This document shows positions 55,732 to 64,000 of a stretch of DNA of 64,000 nucleotides, in pieces. The DNA lies in assembly GCA_004322425.1 (NCBI GenBank), contig SCVJ01000042.1, positions 62,001 through 126,000 of the forward strand, in the 5' to 3' direction. A model generated the notes under the pieces. That model saw only the letters and a program-made list of their open reading frames with translations. It did not search any database and was not told the origin of the DNA. The position numbers were made by a program, and so were the translations under genes. This stretch comes from Chitinophagaceae bacterium (GTDB taxonomy: Bacteria; Bacteroidota; Bacteroidia; Chitinophagales; Chitinophagaceae). Every line of letters begins with the position of its first letter. The stretch's first letter is position 1.

Positions 55732-56637
55732 TTACTGTTCGATTGTTTTAGACTCCTGCTTGTTTGCAAGGTAAACACCAAACAAAATAATTCCAAGGCA
55801 TCCAATTTTAATGGCGCTAATTTTTTCTCCGTCTATATAACCCAGTAACAGTGCTATAAATGGGATTCCATAAGTTACAAGAGAAGCAAATAAAACTCCA
55901 GCTCTTTTTACTAGCATATAAAATAAGGCAGTTGCAATGGCGCTTCCCAAAACTCCCAATAAAACAGTGTAGCTAATAGACTTTTGAATAAGTGAATCGC
56001 TAAAATTGAGCGACAAAAAATCTTGTTGCCACAGAATTAATGCTGTAGGAATAATCATAAAAGAAAGCGAAACGGTAGCTGCGTGAATGGGGTGAACACC
56101 TTTTAAGAATTTGCCAACCATGTTTACATTAATGCCGTACAAAAGAGTAGCCAATAAGATGAGAAGAGAATAACTAAGATTTTCAAAGCTTATATCTTTT
56201 TCGCCAGTAAAAGAAGGCAATAAAATAAGTAAAAGCAAACCAAGGAAGCCAATTAAAACACCAGTTATTTTCTCGGTTTGTACTTTGGTTTTAAACAATA
56301 ATATTCCTACTACAATAACGGAAATCGGCGTCAAGGAGTTTAAGATGCCCCCTAGCGATCCATCGAGTTTTATCATCGCGGCAGCAAATAAAAAGGCGGG
56401 GATTAGATTTCCAAAAACAGCACTCAAAATCACCACTCCTAATTTATTTTTTGGTATTTTCTTAAAATACATAATTCCAAAAGGGACAAAAACAAATGCG
56501 GCAGAAAAAATTCTTAAAGCGGCAATTTGAGCTGCCGAAAGCCCAACACTACTATCTTTCATTAATTTAAAGGAACTGCCCCAAATAATACAAAGTAGAA
56601 TAAATATGCCCCAACTAATATGACTATCTTTTTTCAT
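55732..56637 (-). CDS. EamA/DMT family transporter
   Basis: 301 residues from the ATG at 56637; the track start at 56646 is a TTG overlapping a promoter-like TTTG. Ten hydrophobic helices form two EamA repeats ('IFILLCIIWGSSFKLMKDSSVGLSAAQIAALRIFSAAFVF' and 'SYSLLILLATLLYGINVNMVGKFLKGVHPIHAATVSL'). It belongs to the drug/metabolite transporter superfamily in the inner membrane. Typical substrates are amino acids or other small metabolites; none can be deduced. It converges on frr. Confidence 0.87.
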   Translation of the reverse strand: MKKDSHISWGIFILLCIIWGSSFKLMKDSSVGLSAAQIAALRIFSAAFVFVPFGIMYFKKIPKNKLGVVILSAVFGNLIPAFLFAAAMIKLDGSLGGILNSLTPISVIVVGILLFKTKVQTEKITGVLIGFLGLLLLILLPSFTGEKDISFENLSYSLLILLATLLYGINVNMVGKFLKGVHPIHAATVSLSFMIIPTALILWQQDFLSLNFSDSLIQKSISYTVLLGVLGSAIATALFYMLVKRAGVLFASLVTYGIPFIALLLGYIDGEKISAIKIGCLGIILFGVYLANKQESKTIEQ

Positions 56638-56801
56638 AGGGCGCAAAGGTCAGAAAACGGAACGACAATAATTAGTTTTTATCGGTTAAGAATTCTCAAA
56701 AAAGGGGTTCATCAATTTCGATTTTATCTGTTTTAGCTTTCTCTGTTTTCAATTTAGTGTTCAGGGCATCTTAGCTTTAAATTTTTCTATCAGAAAATGT
56801 G

Positions 56802-56831
56802 TTTGAAATAAGAATTAAACTATTATCTTTG
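56802..56831 (+). promoter_or_regulatory. Promoter of the DUF3078 gene
   Basis: TTTG, 18-nt spacer, TATCTTTG: both Bacteroidota consensus elements match exactly at good spacing, 50 nt before the ATG. The best promoter in the window. Confidence 0.65.
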
Positions 56832-56881
56832 ATTCCACCGTCAAAAGCGGTAATTGATTTTATTAAACTTAACTAACAGGT

Positions 56882-57865
56882 ATGAGAAAACTCATCTTTA
56901 CATTTTTAGCATTAACTATTTCATTCTCTTTGGTTGCTCAGCAAGAAAAAGAGTGTTGCAAAAAAAACGAGGGAGCTGCTTGTTGCAAAGCTGATAAAGA
57001 ATGCGTAAGTAAGAGTGGATGGTCAAAAAAGGGAGAATTTAATTTTATAGTTGGGCAAGGTGGCAGTCGCAATTGGGCTGCGGGATCTCAGCGATTTTCT
57101 TTAATGGGTGATGTTACTTTGAATTTTCAGGCTAACAGAACTTGGAGAAAAAATATTTGGGAGAACAATTTCGATCTTGCTTACGGAGTATTAAACATTA
57201 GTAAAGTTGGGCTTAGAAAAATTGATGATAAAATTGATTTTACTTCTTTGTTTCGCCATAGTGTTTCTAAAAATAATGTAATTGGTGTTGGAGGTTGGTT
57301 CAATATGCGTTCTCAATTTCATAATGGGTACGACTATACTGCAACAGGGAAAAATAGAATTTCTGGTTTAATGGCTCCGGGATATTTAACCTTGGCTCCT
57401 GGTATTGAATTAAGACCCAAATGCTTTAGCATGTTTATTTCTCCGGTTGCTTCTCGTATGATTGTTTTCACAAACGAACCATATAGTTTCCAATATCAAG
57501 GTGGTGTAAAACCTGATGGAACTTCTGAAGTTCCACTTTCTTGGTTTTATAATGTAGATCCTGAAAGAAAAGTTCGATTTGAATTTGGTGCTTTGGTTTC
57601 TACTAAATTGTCAAAGAATATTGCCAAAAATGTTGGCTACAGAACACGCTTGGATGTTTTCTCAAATTATGTTGATGATCCTCAAAACATCGATGTTTTT
57701 TGGAATAATAATTTTGAATTTAAAGTCAATAAATGTTTGTCAGCAAGTTATACTTTCGATTTAATTTATGACGATGATGTTAAAATGTTTGGTCCTCTAA
57801 AAAATAAGGCAGCTACTCAAATGCGTAGTCAGTTGGGTGTTGGATTAGTTGCAAAATTTAGATAA
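56882..57865 (+). CDS. DUF3078 outer-membrane protein with Cys-rich N-terminus
   Basis: 327 residues with a signal peptide ('LIFTFLALTISFSLVAQ'). The body matches DUF3078: 'NFIVGQGGSRNWAAGSQRFSLMGDVTLNFQANR', 'WENNFDLAYGVL', 'KIDDKIDFTSLFRHS', and strand-like repeats to the end ('QLGVGLVAKFR'). An outer-membrane barrel is likely; the precise function of the family is unknown. Odd here is a short segment right after the signal peptide with five Cys at 25, 26, 34, 35 and 41 ('KECCKKNEGAACCKADKEC'), which looks like a metal-binding or disulfide-rich tail. It has its own promoter and a strong terminator. Confidence 0.83.
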   Translation: MRKLIFTFLALTISFSLVAQQEKECCKKNEGAACCKADKECVSKSGWSKKGEFNFIVGQGGSRNWAAGSQRFSLMGDVTLNFQANRTWRKNIWENNFDLAYGVLNISKVGLRKIDDKIDFTSLFRHSVSKNNVIGVGGWFNMRSQFHNGYDYTATGKNRISGLMAPGYLTLAPGIELRPKCFSMFISPVASRMIVFTNEPYSFQYQGGVKPDGTSEVPLSWFYNVDPERKVRFEFGALVSTKLSKNIAKNVGYRTRLDVFSNYVDDPQNIDVFWNNNFEFKVNKCLSASYTFDLIYDDDVKMFGPLKNKAATQMRSQLGVGLVAKFR

Positions 57866-57890
57866 ATAATATTTTTTAAAAGGTTGTAAG

Positions 57891-57920
57891 TCCCGTTACT
57901 TTGTGGCGGGATTTTTTTTT
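57891..57920 (+). terminator. Terminator after the DUF3078 gene
   Basis: Stem TCCCGTTA/TGGCGGGA (8 bp with two G-T pairs), 5-nt loop, then nine Ts. It separates the DUF3078 unit from scpA. Confidence 0.85.
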
Positions 57921-57938
57921 ATTCCTTAAATAAATTAC

Positions 57939-58727
57939 TTGAATACTATTTCCTATCAAATAAAATTGCCACAATTTGAAGGCCCTTTTGATCTCCTTCT
58001 TTTTTTTATTGAAAGAGATGAATTGGATATTTATAATATCCCCATTACCAGAATTACAAACGATTTTTTGGAATATGTGCAAGCACAGGAATCTTTGAAT
58101 ATTGAGCTTTCCAGTGAGTTTATTCTTTTTATTGCTACGCTAATGCGTATAAAAGCAAAAATGCTTTTACCACGAAAAGAAATTGATGCGCAAGGAAATG
58201 AAATTGATCCACGGCAAGAGTTGATCAGCAAAATTTTGGAGTACAAAAGGTTCAAGGAAGCTTCTGCAAAAATGGCGGAAATGGAAGCTGCAAGAATGTT
58301 AATGATTAAGCGAGGAAGTTTACAAAGTGAGCTAATAAGTATTGGTGAGCAAGCAGCGGAAGGAACGGAACTACAAACCATAACACTTTTTCGATTAATG
58401 CGTGCATTTGAAAAAGTAATGCTTCGTTATCAAGATAAAAAAAATCGACCAGCTCACACAGTTGTTAAGTATGAATATACCATGGAGGAAAGTCGTAATA
58501 AAATGGTGGCGATGGCGGAGCGAGAAAAAAATATTTCTTTCGAAATAATATTCAGTACTTGTGAAAATCGTGTACATGCCATATTCATATTTCTTTCTCT
58601 TTTAGAATTAATTCAAGAAAAGTTTTTGAAAATAGTTATGGGAGAGGGGAAAAATAATTTTATTATTGAGTACAACGAATCGGAAAATAGATTAGCAGAA
58701 TTATCAGAACAAAATCAACCACAATAA
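57939..58727 (+). CDS. scpA: Segregation and condensation protein A
   Basis: 262 residues. The start is TTG: 'NTISYQIKLPQFEGPFDLLLFFIERDELDIYNIPITRIT' follows immediately and is the conserved ScpA N-terminus that binds the SMC neck, and no ATG precedes it. The C-terminal winged-helix region ('FSTCENRVHAIFIFLSLLELIQEKFLKIV') binds the SMC head. As the kleisin subunit it closes the SMC ring for chromosome condensation. scpB and smc are not in the window. An OsmC gene follows after 9 bp. Confidence 0.93.
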   Translation: MNTISYQIKLPQFEGPFDLLLFFIERDELDIYNIPITRITNDFLEYVQAQESLNIELSSEFILFIATLMRIKAKMLLPRKEIDAQGNEIDPRQELISKILEYKRFKEASAKMAEMEAARMLMIKRGSLQSELISIGEQAAEGTELQTITLFRLMRAFEKVMLRYQDKKNRPAHTVVKYEYTMEESRNKMVAMAEREKNISFEIIFSTCENRVHAIFIFLSLLELIQEKFLKIVMGEGKNNFIIEYNESENRLAELSEQNQPQ

Positions 58728-58736
58728 ATTAATATT

Positions 58737-59147
58737 ATGAAAAGAACTGCAACAGCAATTTGGAATGGAACCGGAAAAGAAGGTGCTGGAATTTTAGCTA
58801 CACAGTCGGGTGTATTACAAAATACGGCATACGATTTCAAAAGTAGGTTCGAAGATGGTTCGTACACAAATCCTGAAGAATTAGTGGCCGCTGCTCACGC
58901 AGGTTGCTTTTCTATGAAGTTGAGTTTTGTATTAGGTGCTGCAGGTTTTACTGCTGAAAGTATCAATACAGAATGTACCATAACACTTGAAAGTGGAACT
59001 ATTACAGAAAGTCATTTAGCGGTTACTGCTAGTGTTCCTGGAATATCAGCTGAACTATTTTCAGCAAGTGCCGATGAAGCGAAAGCCAATTGCCCTATCA
59101 GTAAATTGCTGAATACAAATATTACAATGCAAGCTTCTTTGGTATAA
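58737..59147 (+). CDS. OsmC-family peroxiredoxin
   Basis: 136 residues, matching OsmC/Ohr length. 'NPEELVAAAHAGCFSMKLSFVLGAAGF' holds the first catalytic Cys, and 'EAKANCPISKLLNTNITM' the second. 'SRFEDGSYTNPEEL' is typical of the OsmC rather than the Ohr subgroup. It reduces organic hydroperoxides with a dithiol, probably dihydrolipoyl proteins. It lies 9 bp after scpA and may be co-transcribed. Confidence 0.93.
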   Translation: MKRTATAIWNGTGKEGAGILATQSGVLQNTAYDFKSRFEDGSYTNPEELVAAAHAGCFSMKLSFVLGAAGFTAESINTECTITLESGTITESHLAVTASVPGISAELFSASADEAKANCPISKLLNTNITMQASLV

Positions 59148-59179
59148 GTTTAAATCCTATTAAATAGTATTGATTACGC

Positions 59180-59213
59180 AACAGCAGTATTAATTATAAC
59201 AGCTGTTTTTTTT
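59180..59213 (+). terminator. Possible osmC terminator overlapping the convergent gene's end
   Basis: AACAGC/GCTGTT arms with a 16-nt loop, followed by an eight-T run. It extends into the last codons of the convergent TIGR02206 gene. The long loop makes it uncertain. Confidence 0.4.
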
Positions 59214-59903
59214 AGCTAACCATTGATGCAACTTAATGATTAGGAAAAAGTGCAGTAGTGCCGCTGCCTGTAAGCCAATGAGATAGTAGGGCCATTCTCC
59301 AATTAGAAATGGATTGTTTGCAAGAGGCCTATGTCTTAAATACATATAATTAGAGTCAATCAGAAAGTTTAATACGCCAACGGTTGGCAAAGTGAGTTGC
59401 GTAATTGCAAGTATTTTCAACCACGACCATGCCCGAGGGGAATAGCTTAAACGCGTAGTTGCATAAATTCCTGCAATCAATATTCCGCCATGAGAAATTG
59501 TGTAATCTATTAGTTTAAAAACAGATCTGCCAGTTGTGAGTTCTGGAGTTATAAATGAATGAATAGCACCTGCACTCCAACAAAGTAATATTTCATACAC
59601 CCATTGACTTTTAGAAAACATTAAATAAATTGATAGAAATACAGAAAGCGAACAAAGCTGTAGCGGCAGGGAAGTTGAAATATTCCAAGAATTGCTACCA
59701 ATCATATTAAGCTGTCCTGCAACAAAATTCAACAGCATAATTGTACCAATATATTTTCCAACTTTATTTCTAAAGTCCTCCGACTTATTTTTAGTATAAT
59801 ACAACAAAAAACAAAGGGCGGTAATCCAAGCAAAATTTATCATCCACCAATCTGCACTCAACACTTCAACTGCATAGTGAAAAGCATTCGGATCCATAAG
59901 CAT
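59190..59903 (-). CDS. TIGR02206/YwaF family integral membrane protein
   Basis: 237 residues with about six or seven membrane helices ('WMINFAWITALCFLLYYT', 'YIGTIMLLNFVAGQLNM', 'LPLQLCSLSVFLSIYLMF', 'LAITQLTLPTVGVLNFLID'). Family blocks 'LPLQLCSLSVFL', 'YEILLCWSAGAIHSFITPELT' and 'DYTISHGGILIAGIYAT' fit TIGR02206. 'RPLANNPFLIGEWPYYLIGLQAAALLHFFLI' is the typical C-terminal block. Function unknown. It lies 62 bp downstream of the dxs start on the same strand's upstream side and is convergent with the OsmC gene. Confidence 0.82.
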   Translation of the reverse strand: MLMDPNAFHYAVEVLSADWWMINFAWITALCFLLYYTKNKSEDFRNKVGKYIGTIMLLNFVAGQLNMIGSNSWNISTSLPLQLCSLSVFLSIYLMFSKSQWVYEILLCWSAGAIHSFITPELTTGRSVFKLIDYTISHGGILIAGIYATTRLSYSPRAWSWLKILAITQLTLPTVGVLNFLIDSNYMYLRHRPLANNPFLIGEWPYYLIGLQAAALLHFFLIIKLHQWLAKKNSCYN

Positions 59904-59965
59904 TCAGTTTGGGCTGTAAAATAGGAAAAAAACACATTAAAGAAAGGCAGAAATTATATCATGTA

Positions 59966-61903
59966 TTAATCGAGATTATACGTGCTAACTTTTATTTTAT
60001 CCTTCATCATTTCTCTAACTGAGTCAATAATAGCTTGCGTGTTGTAGCCGCATTCTTGATGAAGTTCTTTAAGTGTACCGTGTTCAATTATTTGATCTGG
60101 AATACCCAAAATTTTTACAGTTGATTTGAAGTTATTAGCATTCATAAATTCAAGTACGGCACTACCAAACCCACCAACAACGGTTCCATCCTCTACTGTA
60201 ATTATTTTTTCAAAGTTGCTAAAAACTTCAAACAACATTTCTTTATCGATAGGTTTTACAAAACGGAGATCATAATGAGCCGGATTCAATCCATCATTTT
60301 TTAATTCACGAATGGCAGCTGCTGCAAAATTTCCGGGATGTCCGTATGAAAGTATGGCAATATCTTGCCCGTCTTTTAGTTTTCTTCCTTTGCCAATTTC
60401 TATTTCTTTGAATGGAGTTTTCCAATCGGGTGTTACACCTTCGCCTCTCGGGTATCTAATTACGAATGGATTTTTTGAAGTAGCTAGTTGCGAGGTATAC
60501 ATTAAGTTACGAAGTTCAATTTCATTCATGGGAGCACTTACAATCATATTGGGGATACATCGCATATAAGCAATATCGTAACAGCCATGATGTGTGGGCC
60601 CATCGTCTCCAACCAATCCAGCTCTGTCTAAACAAAATACAACAGGTAAATTTTGAATAGCAACATCGTGAACCACTTGATCGTACGCACGTTGCATGAA
60701 TGAAGAATAAATATTGCAAAAAACTTTCATTCCTTGTGTTGCCATTCCTGCACTGAGTGTTACAGCATGTTGTTCACAAATACCAACGTCGAAGGCTCGA
60801 TGCGGCATTTTTTCCATCATATATTTTAAAGAAGAACCACTTGGCATGGCAGGAGTAATGCCAATAATTTTATCGTTTTTTTCTGCAAGCTCAACTATTG
60901 TGTGTCCAAATACATCTTGATATTTTGGTGGCTGCGGAAGGTCGAACTTCTTTTTATGAATTTCACCAGTTATTTTATCGAACAAACCTGGTGCGTGCCA
61001 TTTGGTTTGATCTTTTTCTGCTAAGGCATGACCTTTCCCTTTGGTGGTAACTATATGTAAAAGCTTTGGACCAGGAATTTGGCGTAAGTCTTTTAATGCA
61101 TCCACCAACTTGGTAATATTGTGTCCATCAATTGGGCCAAAATAGCGCAGTTTGAGAGCTTCAAATAAATTGGACTGATTACTAATCATTCCTTTAATTC
61201 CCTCTCTTAACTTGTGCACCATTGACCGAGAGAAATTTTTTCCAATAGGTAATTTTCCTAATAAGTTCCAAACATCATCTTTCAGAATATTGTAAGTTGG
61301 AGACGTTGAAATATCGGTTAAATATTCTTTTAATGCACCCACGTTGGGGTCAATGCTCATGCAATTGTCGTTGAGAATAATCAGTATATCGGTATCTGCA
61401 ACACCTGCATGATTCATAGCTTCAAAAGCTAAACCCGCAGTAAGAGAGCCGTCGCCAATTATTGCTACTGATTTTCTGTCTTTCTCGCCGTTATATTTTG
61501 AAGCCATCGCCATTCCCAATGCAGCCGAAATAGAAGTAGAGGAGTGCCCTACACCAAATGCATCGTAGTTACTTTCATCTCTTTTGGGAAAGCCGCTAAT
61601 CCCTTTATATTTTCTGTTGGTTGTAAAATTATCTCGTCTGCCTGTAAGTATTTTATGCCCGTATGCTTGATGGCCTACATCCCAAACCAATTGGTCATAA
61701 GGTGTGTTATAAATATAATGGAGCGCCACGGTAAGTTCTACAACTCCCAAACTAGCACCAAAATGTCCACCATGAACACTTACAACATCAATTATAAATT
61801 GACGTAATTCATCACAAACTTGATGCAGTTTCTCTGGCGATAATTTTTTTAAATCATCCGGAGTGTTGATATTTTGTAAAAGTGGCCCCGGGGTTATTTG
61901 CAT
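59966..61903 (-). CDS. dxs: 1-deoxy-D-xylulose-5-phosphate synthase
   Basis: 645 residues, full length. TPP-binding block 'AIIGDGSLTAGLAFEAMNHAG...DTDILIILNDNCMSI' (GDG...NDN), 'HGGHFGASLGVVELTVALHYI' with the catalytic His region, 'DVGICEQHAVTLSAGMATQG', and the C-terminal transketolase_C domain. It condenses pyruvate and glyceraldehyde 3-phosphate, the first step of the MEP isoprenoid pathway, and also feeds TPP and PLP synthesis. It shares an evolutionary fold with the split transketolase in this window but is a different enzyme. Confidence 0.97.
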   Translation of the reverse strand: MQITPGPLLQNINTPDDLKKLSPEKLHQVCDELRQFIIDVVSVHGGHFGASLGVVELTVALHYIYNTPYDQLVWDVGHQAYGHKILTGRRDNFTTNRKYKGISGFPKRDESNYDAFGVGHSSTSISAALGMAMASKYNGEKDRKSVAIIGDGSLTAGLAFEAMNHAGVADTDILIILNDNCMSIDPNVGALKEYLTDISTSPTYNILKDDVWNLLGKLPIGKNFSRSMVHKLREGIKGMISNQSNLFEALKLRYFGPIDGHNITKLVDALKDLRQIPGPKLLHIVTTKGKGHALAEKDQTKWHAPGLFDKITGEIHKKKFDLPQPPKYQDVFGHTIVELAEKNDKIIGITPAMPSGSSLKYMMEKMPHRAFDVGICEQHAVTLSAGMATQGMKVFCNIYSSFMQRAYDQVVHDVAIQNLPVVFCLDRAGLVGDDGPTHHGCYDIAYMRCIPNMIVSAPMNEIELRNLMYTSQLATSKNPFVIRYPRGEGVTPDWKTPFKEIEIGKGRKLKDGQDIAILSYGHPGNFAAAAIRELKNDGLNPAHYDLRFVKPIDKEMLFEVFSNFEKIITVEDGTVVGGFGSAVLEFMNANNFKSTVKILGIPDQIIEHGTLKELHQECGYNTQAIIDSVREMMKDKIKVSTYNLD

Positions 61904-62065
61904 AAAAAATATTTCGGTGTAAAATTAAGGCTTAAATATGTTTTATAAGTCCTAATAATATGCTTTCAATAAAGAATCATAAAATACTGATTTGGCGTTA
62001 ATTTTCCTTTTACCAACTGTAATAGCCACTAATCAAAACAAATGTCATTCAGGAGCGAAACCCTT

Positions 62066-62073
62066 TAAATTTG
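62066..62073 (+). promoter_or_regulatory. -7 element for the LytS/LytTR pair
   Basis: TAAATTTG, exact TAnnTTTG match, 18 nt before the histidine kinase ATG. No TTG at the -33 distance. Confidence 0.5.
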
Positions 62074-62091
62074 CAACTATAGGACAGTTAT

Positions 62092-63162
62092 ATGAAACAC
62101 AAAACAAGATATTGGTTTTTTCAATTGGGTGGATGGGGCTCGGTTACGTTGATTAACATTTTTTTTGCGTACTCGTTTGATCGATTAGATACAATACACG
62201 ATAGAAATGTAATTTTTGGAAGGCTAACCTTTTTTATTCTTCTTGGTATTTTGTTTACACACTTTATGCGTTTTATTTTAAAAACATTTAAAGTTTTGCA
62301 AAAAAGTCTAAAACTTCAATTACTGCAATTATTATTTATTACAGTAATCATTGCCATTGCTACTTCTGTATTCCATAATTTATTGATAAGTAAATTTGAT
62401 ATTTTAACTAAAACAGAGAAAGCTTTCAAAGATGACTTTCTCCTTTTGACTTTAAGTGGGTCCTTTTATTTCTTTTTATATTTTTTAATTTGGAACTTAA
62501 TTTATTTTTCGTACCATTTTGTTTCCAAAAGCCAAAAGCAACAATTAGATACACTGCAATTGGAGTCATTAGTAAAAGAGTTGGAATTACAAACGATAAA
62601 AGCCCATATTAATCCTCACTTTATTTTCAATTCCATGAACAGCATTAGAGCATTAATAGATGAAGATCCATCGCGTGCACGAAATGCAATTACAGAATTG
62701 AGTAATATTTTAAGAAGTAGTTTGCATACAGAAAAAATAGAAACCGTTTCGTTCGAAAAAGAATTACATATTGTTAAAGATTATTTGGCACTGGAAAAAA
62801 TGCGTTTCGAAGATCGGCTACAAGTTATTTATGAAGTTGAAACTGCAACTACAACCAAAATGGTACCTCCAATGATGGTACAGATTTTAGTTGAAAATGC
62901 CATTAAACACGGTATCAGTAAGAGTATTAGTGGAGGCGAAGTAAAAATTAGTTCAAAAATAATTGACAATTATCATGTGTTGGCTGTTCAAAATACAGGT
63001 CAACTTATTGAACTAATACAAACAGAAACAGAAGAGGGCAAAACTTTTGGAATTCCCAGCACAATTGCACGGCTTCGACTTTTATATGGAGACAAAGCTC
63101 ATTTTACTATTAAGCAACTAAATGCAGAAACAGTAGAAGCAAAAATATTGTTGCCAGTGTAG
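62092..63162 (+). CDS. LytS-like sensor histidine kinase
   Basis: 356 residues. Four N-terminal membrane helices ('LGGWGSVTLINIFFAYSF', 'FFILLGILFTHFMRFIL', 'LLFITVIIAIATSVFHNLLI', 'GSFYFFLYFLIWNLIYFSYHF') without a large periplasmic loop. Then the His_kinase block 'IKAHINPHFIFNSMNSIRALIDEDPSRARNAITELSNILRSSL', with the phospho-acceptor His in 'NPHFIFN', and an HATPase domain with N-box 'MMVQILVENAIKHGI'. It probably senses a membrane or intramembrane signal and phosphorylates the LytTR regulator encoded 25 bp downstream. Confidence 0.92.
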   Translation: MKHKTRYWFFQLGGWGSVTLINIFFAYSFDRLDTIHDRNVIFGRLTFFILLGILFTHFMRFILKTFKVLQKSLKLQLLQLLFITVIIAIATSVFHNLLISKFDILTKTEKAFKDDFLLLTLSGSFYFFLYFLIWNLIYFSYHFVSKSQKQQLDTLQLESLVKELELQTIKAHINPHFIFNSMNSIRALIDEDPSRARNAITELSNILRSSLHTEKIETVSFEKELHIVKDYLALEKMRFEDRLQVIYEVETATTTKMVPPMMVQILVENAIKHGISKSISGGEVKISSKIIDNYHVLAVQNTGQLIELIQTETEEGKTFGIPSTIARLRLLYGDKAHFTIKQLNAETVEAKILLPV

Positions 63163-63187
63163 TTTGTTGAATGTTAAACTAATTATT

Positions 63188-63916
63188 ATGAGAGCAATCA
63201 TTATTGACGACGAAAGATTAGCAAGAACAGAACTTAAGAGATTGTTGCAACAGTTTCCTGAAATTGAAATTGTTGATGAAGCCACCAATGTGGATGAGGC
63301 TATTACTAAAATTGATAAACTACAACCCGATCTTATTTTTTTAGATATTCAAATGCCCGGTAAATCTGGCTTTGATTTATTGAGTGAAATGGATTTAGTT
63401 CCCTATGTGATTTTTACCACTGCGTATGATGAATATGCTCTAAAGGCTTTTGAAGTAAATGCCTTGGACTATTTATTAAAACCCATTGAGCCTTTACGAC
63501 TGGCTGATGCCATTCAAAAGCTGCATAATTTAGAAAAGAAAGAAAACAAACTATCTACAGATGTTACTAATAACAAATCACTATCCGAGTACGACCAAGT
63601 TTTTGTAAAAGATGGAGAACGGTGCTGGTTTGTAAATCTAAATGAAATTCGACTTTTTGAAAGTGTTGGTAATTATGCCAAAGTGTTTTTTGGCAGCAAT
63701 AAACCACTCGTATTAAAATCGCTAAATTCCTTGGAAGAGAGATTGGATGATAAAATGTTTTTCCGTGCCAACCGAAAGCATATTGTCAATCTTAGAATGA
63801 TTGAAAAAATTGAAACTTATTTTAACGGTGGGCTTTTACTTGAATTGAAAGGTGGAGAAAAAATTGAAGTGAGCAGAAGGCAAACGGTAAAATTCAAAGA
63901 AAAAATGAGTTTATAA
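63188..63916 (+). CDS. LytTR-family response regulator
   Basis: 242 residues from the ATG at 63188 ('MRAIIIDDERLARTELKRLL'); the track start at 63164 adds eight unconserved residues. The receiver domain has the acidic pair in 'IIDDERL', phospho-acceptor Asp in 'DLIFLDIQMPGKSGF', and Lys in 'NALDYLLKPIEPLRL'. The C-terminal LytTR DNA-binding domain includes 'FVKDGERCWFVNLNEIRLFESVGNYAKVFF' and 'FFRANRKHIVNLRMIEKIETYFNGG'. Partner of the upstream LytS-like kinase; target genes unknown. Confidence 0.94.
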   Translation: MRAIIIDDERLARTELKRLLQQFPEIEIVDEATNVDEAITKIDKLQPDLIFLDIQMPGKSGFDLLSEMDLVPYVIFTTAYDEYALKAFEVNALDYLLKPIEPLRLADAIQKLHNLEKKENKLSTDVTNNKSLSEYDQVFVKDGERCWFVNLNEIRLFESVGNYAKVFFGSNKPLVLKSLNSLEERLDDKMFFRANRKHIVNLRMIEKIETYFNGGLLLELKGGEKIEVSRRQTVKFKEKMSL

Positions 63917-63920
63917 TAAA

Positions 63921-64000
63921 TCAACTGATTTTAATGGTAGTACTATGAACGGCGGCGGCTATTTCTGTAATTAAGGAGCTGTCTTTTTCAATTGCATTAC
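63921..64000 (-). CDS. 3' end of an unidentified gene, truncated by the window edge
   Basis: On the minus strand a frame is open from the window edge to a TGA at 63921-63923, giving 25 codons that end '..EKDSSLITEIAAAVHSTTIKIS'. It is convergent with the LytTR gene with a 4-bp gap, a common arrangement here. Too short for a family call, and chance is possible. Confidence 0.4.
   Translation of the reverse strand, partial: NAIEKDSSLITEIAAAVHSTTIKIS

Overview
This 64 kb window is AT-rich, densely coding bacterial chromosome and almost certainly comes from the Bacteroidota, most likely a Chitinophagia/Sphingobacteriia-type lineage (the class is inference). The evidence is a fused LpxC-FabZ, PorX (the type IX secretion regulator), a cargo protein with a T9SS type A C-terminal domain, DUF3078, ArfB and LytS/LytTR proteins of Bacteroidota type, a lack of Shine-Dalgarno sequences, and repeated TAnnTTTG promoter elements just upstream of genes. 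I see no mobile elements, CRISPR arrays, rRNA or convincing tRNA genes. No gap longer than about 250 bp lacks a gene. It looks like core chromosome, so the most unusual things are variations on core systems.

Layout. 0-5.3 kb: the 3' part of a class III aminotransferase, then a convergent glycerol operon (glpK, glpD, glpF) that ends in a secreted RidA-like protein translationally coupled to glpF. 5.4-10 kb: a SAM methyltransferase and a giant outer-membrane protein that joins a degenerate peptidase domain, a beta-propeller and an Omp85-like barrel. 10-18 kb: an MBL hydrolase, a polysaccharide flippase, an MbnP/MbnH-like pair behind arfB, dtd, a TlpA-like membrane thioredoxin, glyS and a small outer-membrane barrel.

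18-29.7 kb: a long minus-strand respiratory operon, nuoA-B-C-D-H-I-J-K-L-M-N, with no nuoE, nuoF or nuoG. A ferredoxin-NADP reductase-like gene lies directly upstream and two small conserved genes lie downstream. This is an 11-subunit complex I without the NADH dehydrogenase module.

29.7-45 kb: a T9SS-secreted beta-propeller protein and a partner, mfd, a 67-residue protein with its own terminator, gyrB, lpxC-fabZ, lpxD, an HD hydrolase and, divergently, porX. 45-64 kb: an MBL hydrolase, an acyl-CoA dehydrogenase, a DPP IV-type peptidase, an MsbA-like ABC exporter, rbfA, a LolC/E-like permease, the N-terminal half of transketolase without its partner, a MraY/WecA relative with substituted catalytic motifs, frr, an EamA transporter, a DUF3078 protein with a cysteine-rich N-terminus, scpA, an OsmC protein, a TIGR02206 membrane protein, dxs and a LytS/LytTR two-component pair.

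Together the genes cover glycerol use, quinone-linked respiration, lipid A and envelope assembly, outer-membrane secretion, translation quality control and repair, and isoprenoid synthesis. The points most worth following are the EFG-less complex I next to an FNR-like gene, the WecA-like protein with altered active site, the pseudopeptidase-propeller-Omp85 fusion, the secreted RidA in the glycerol operon, and the MbnP/MbnH pair.
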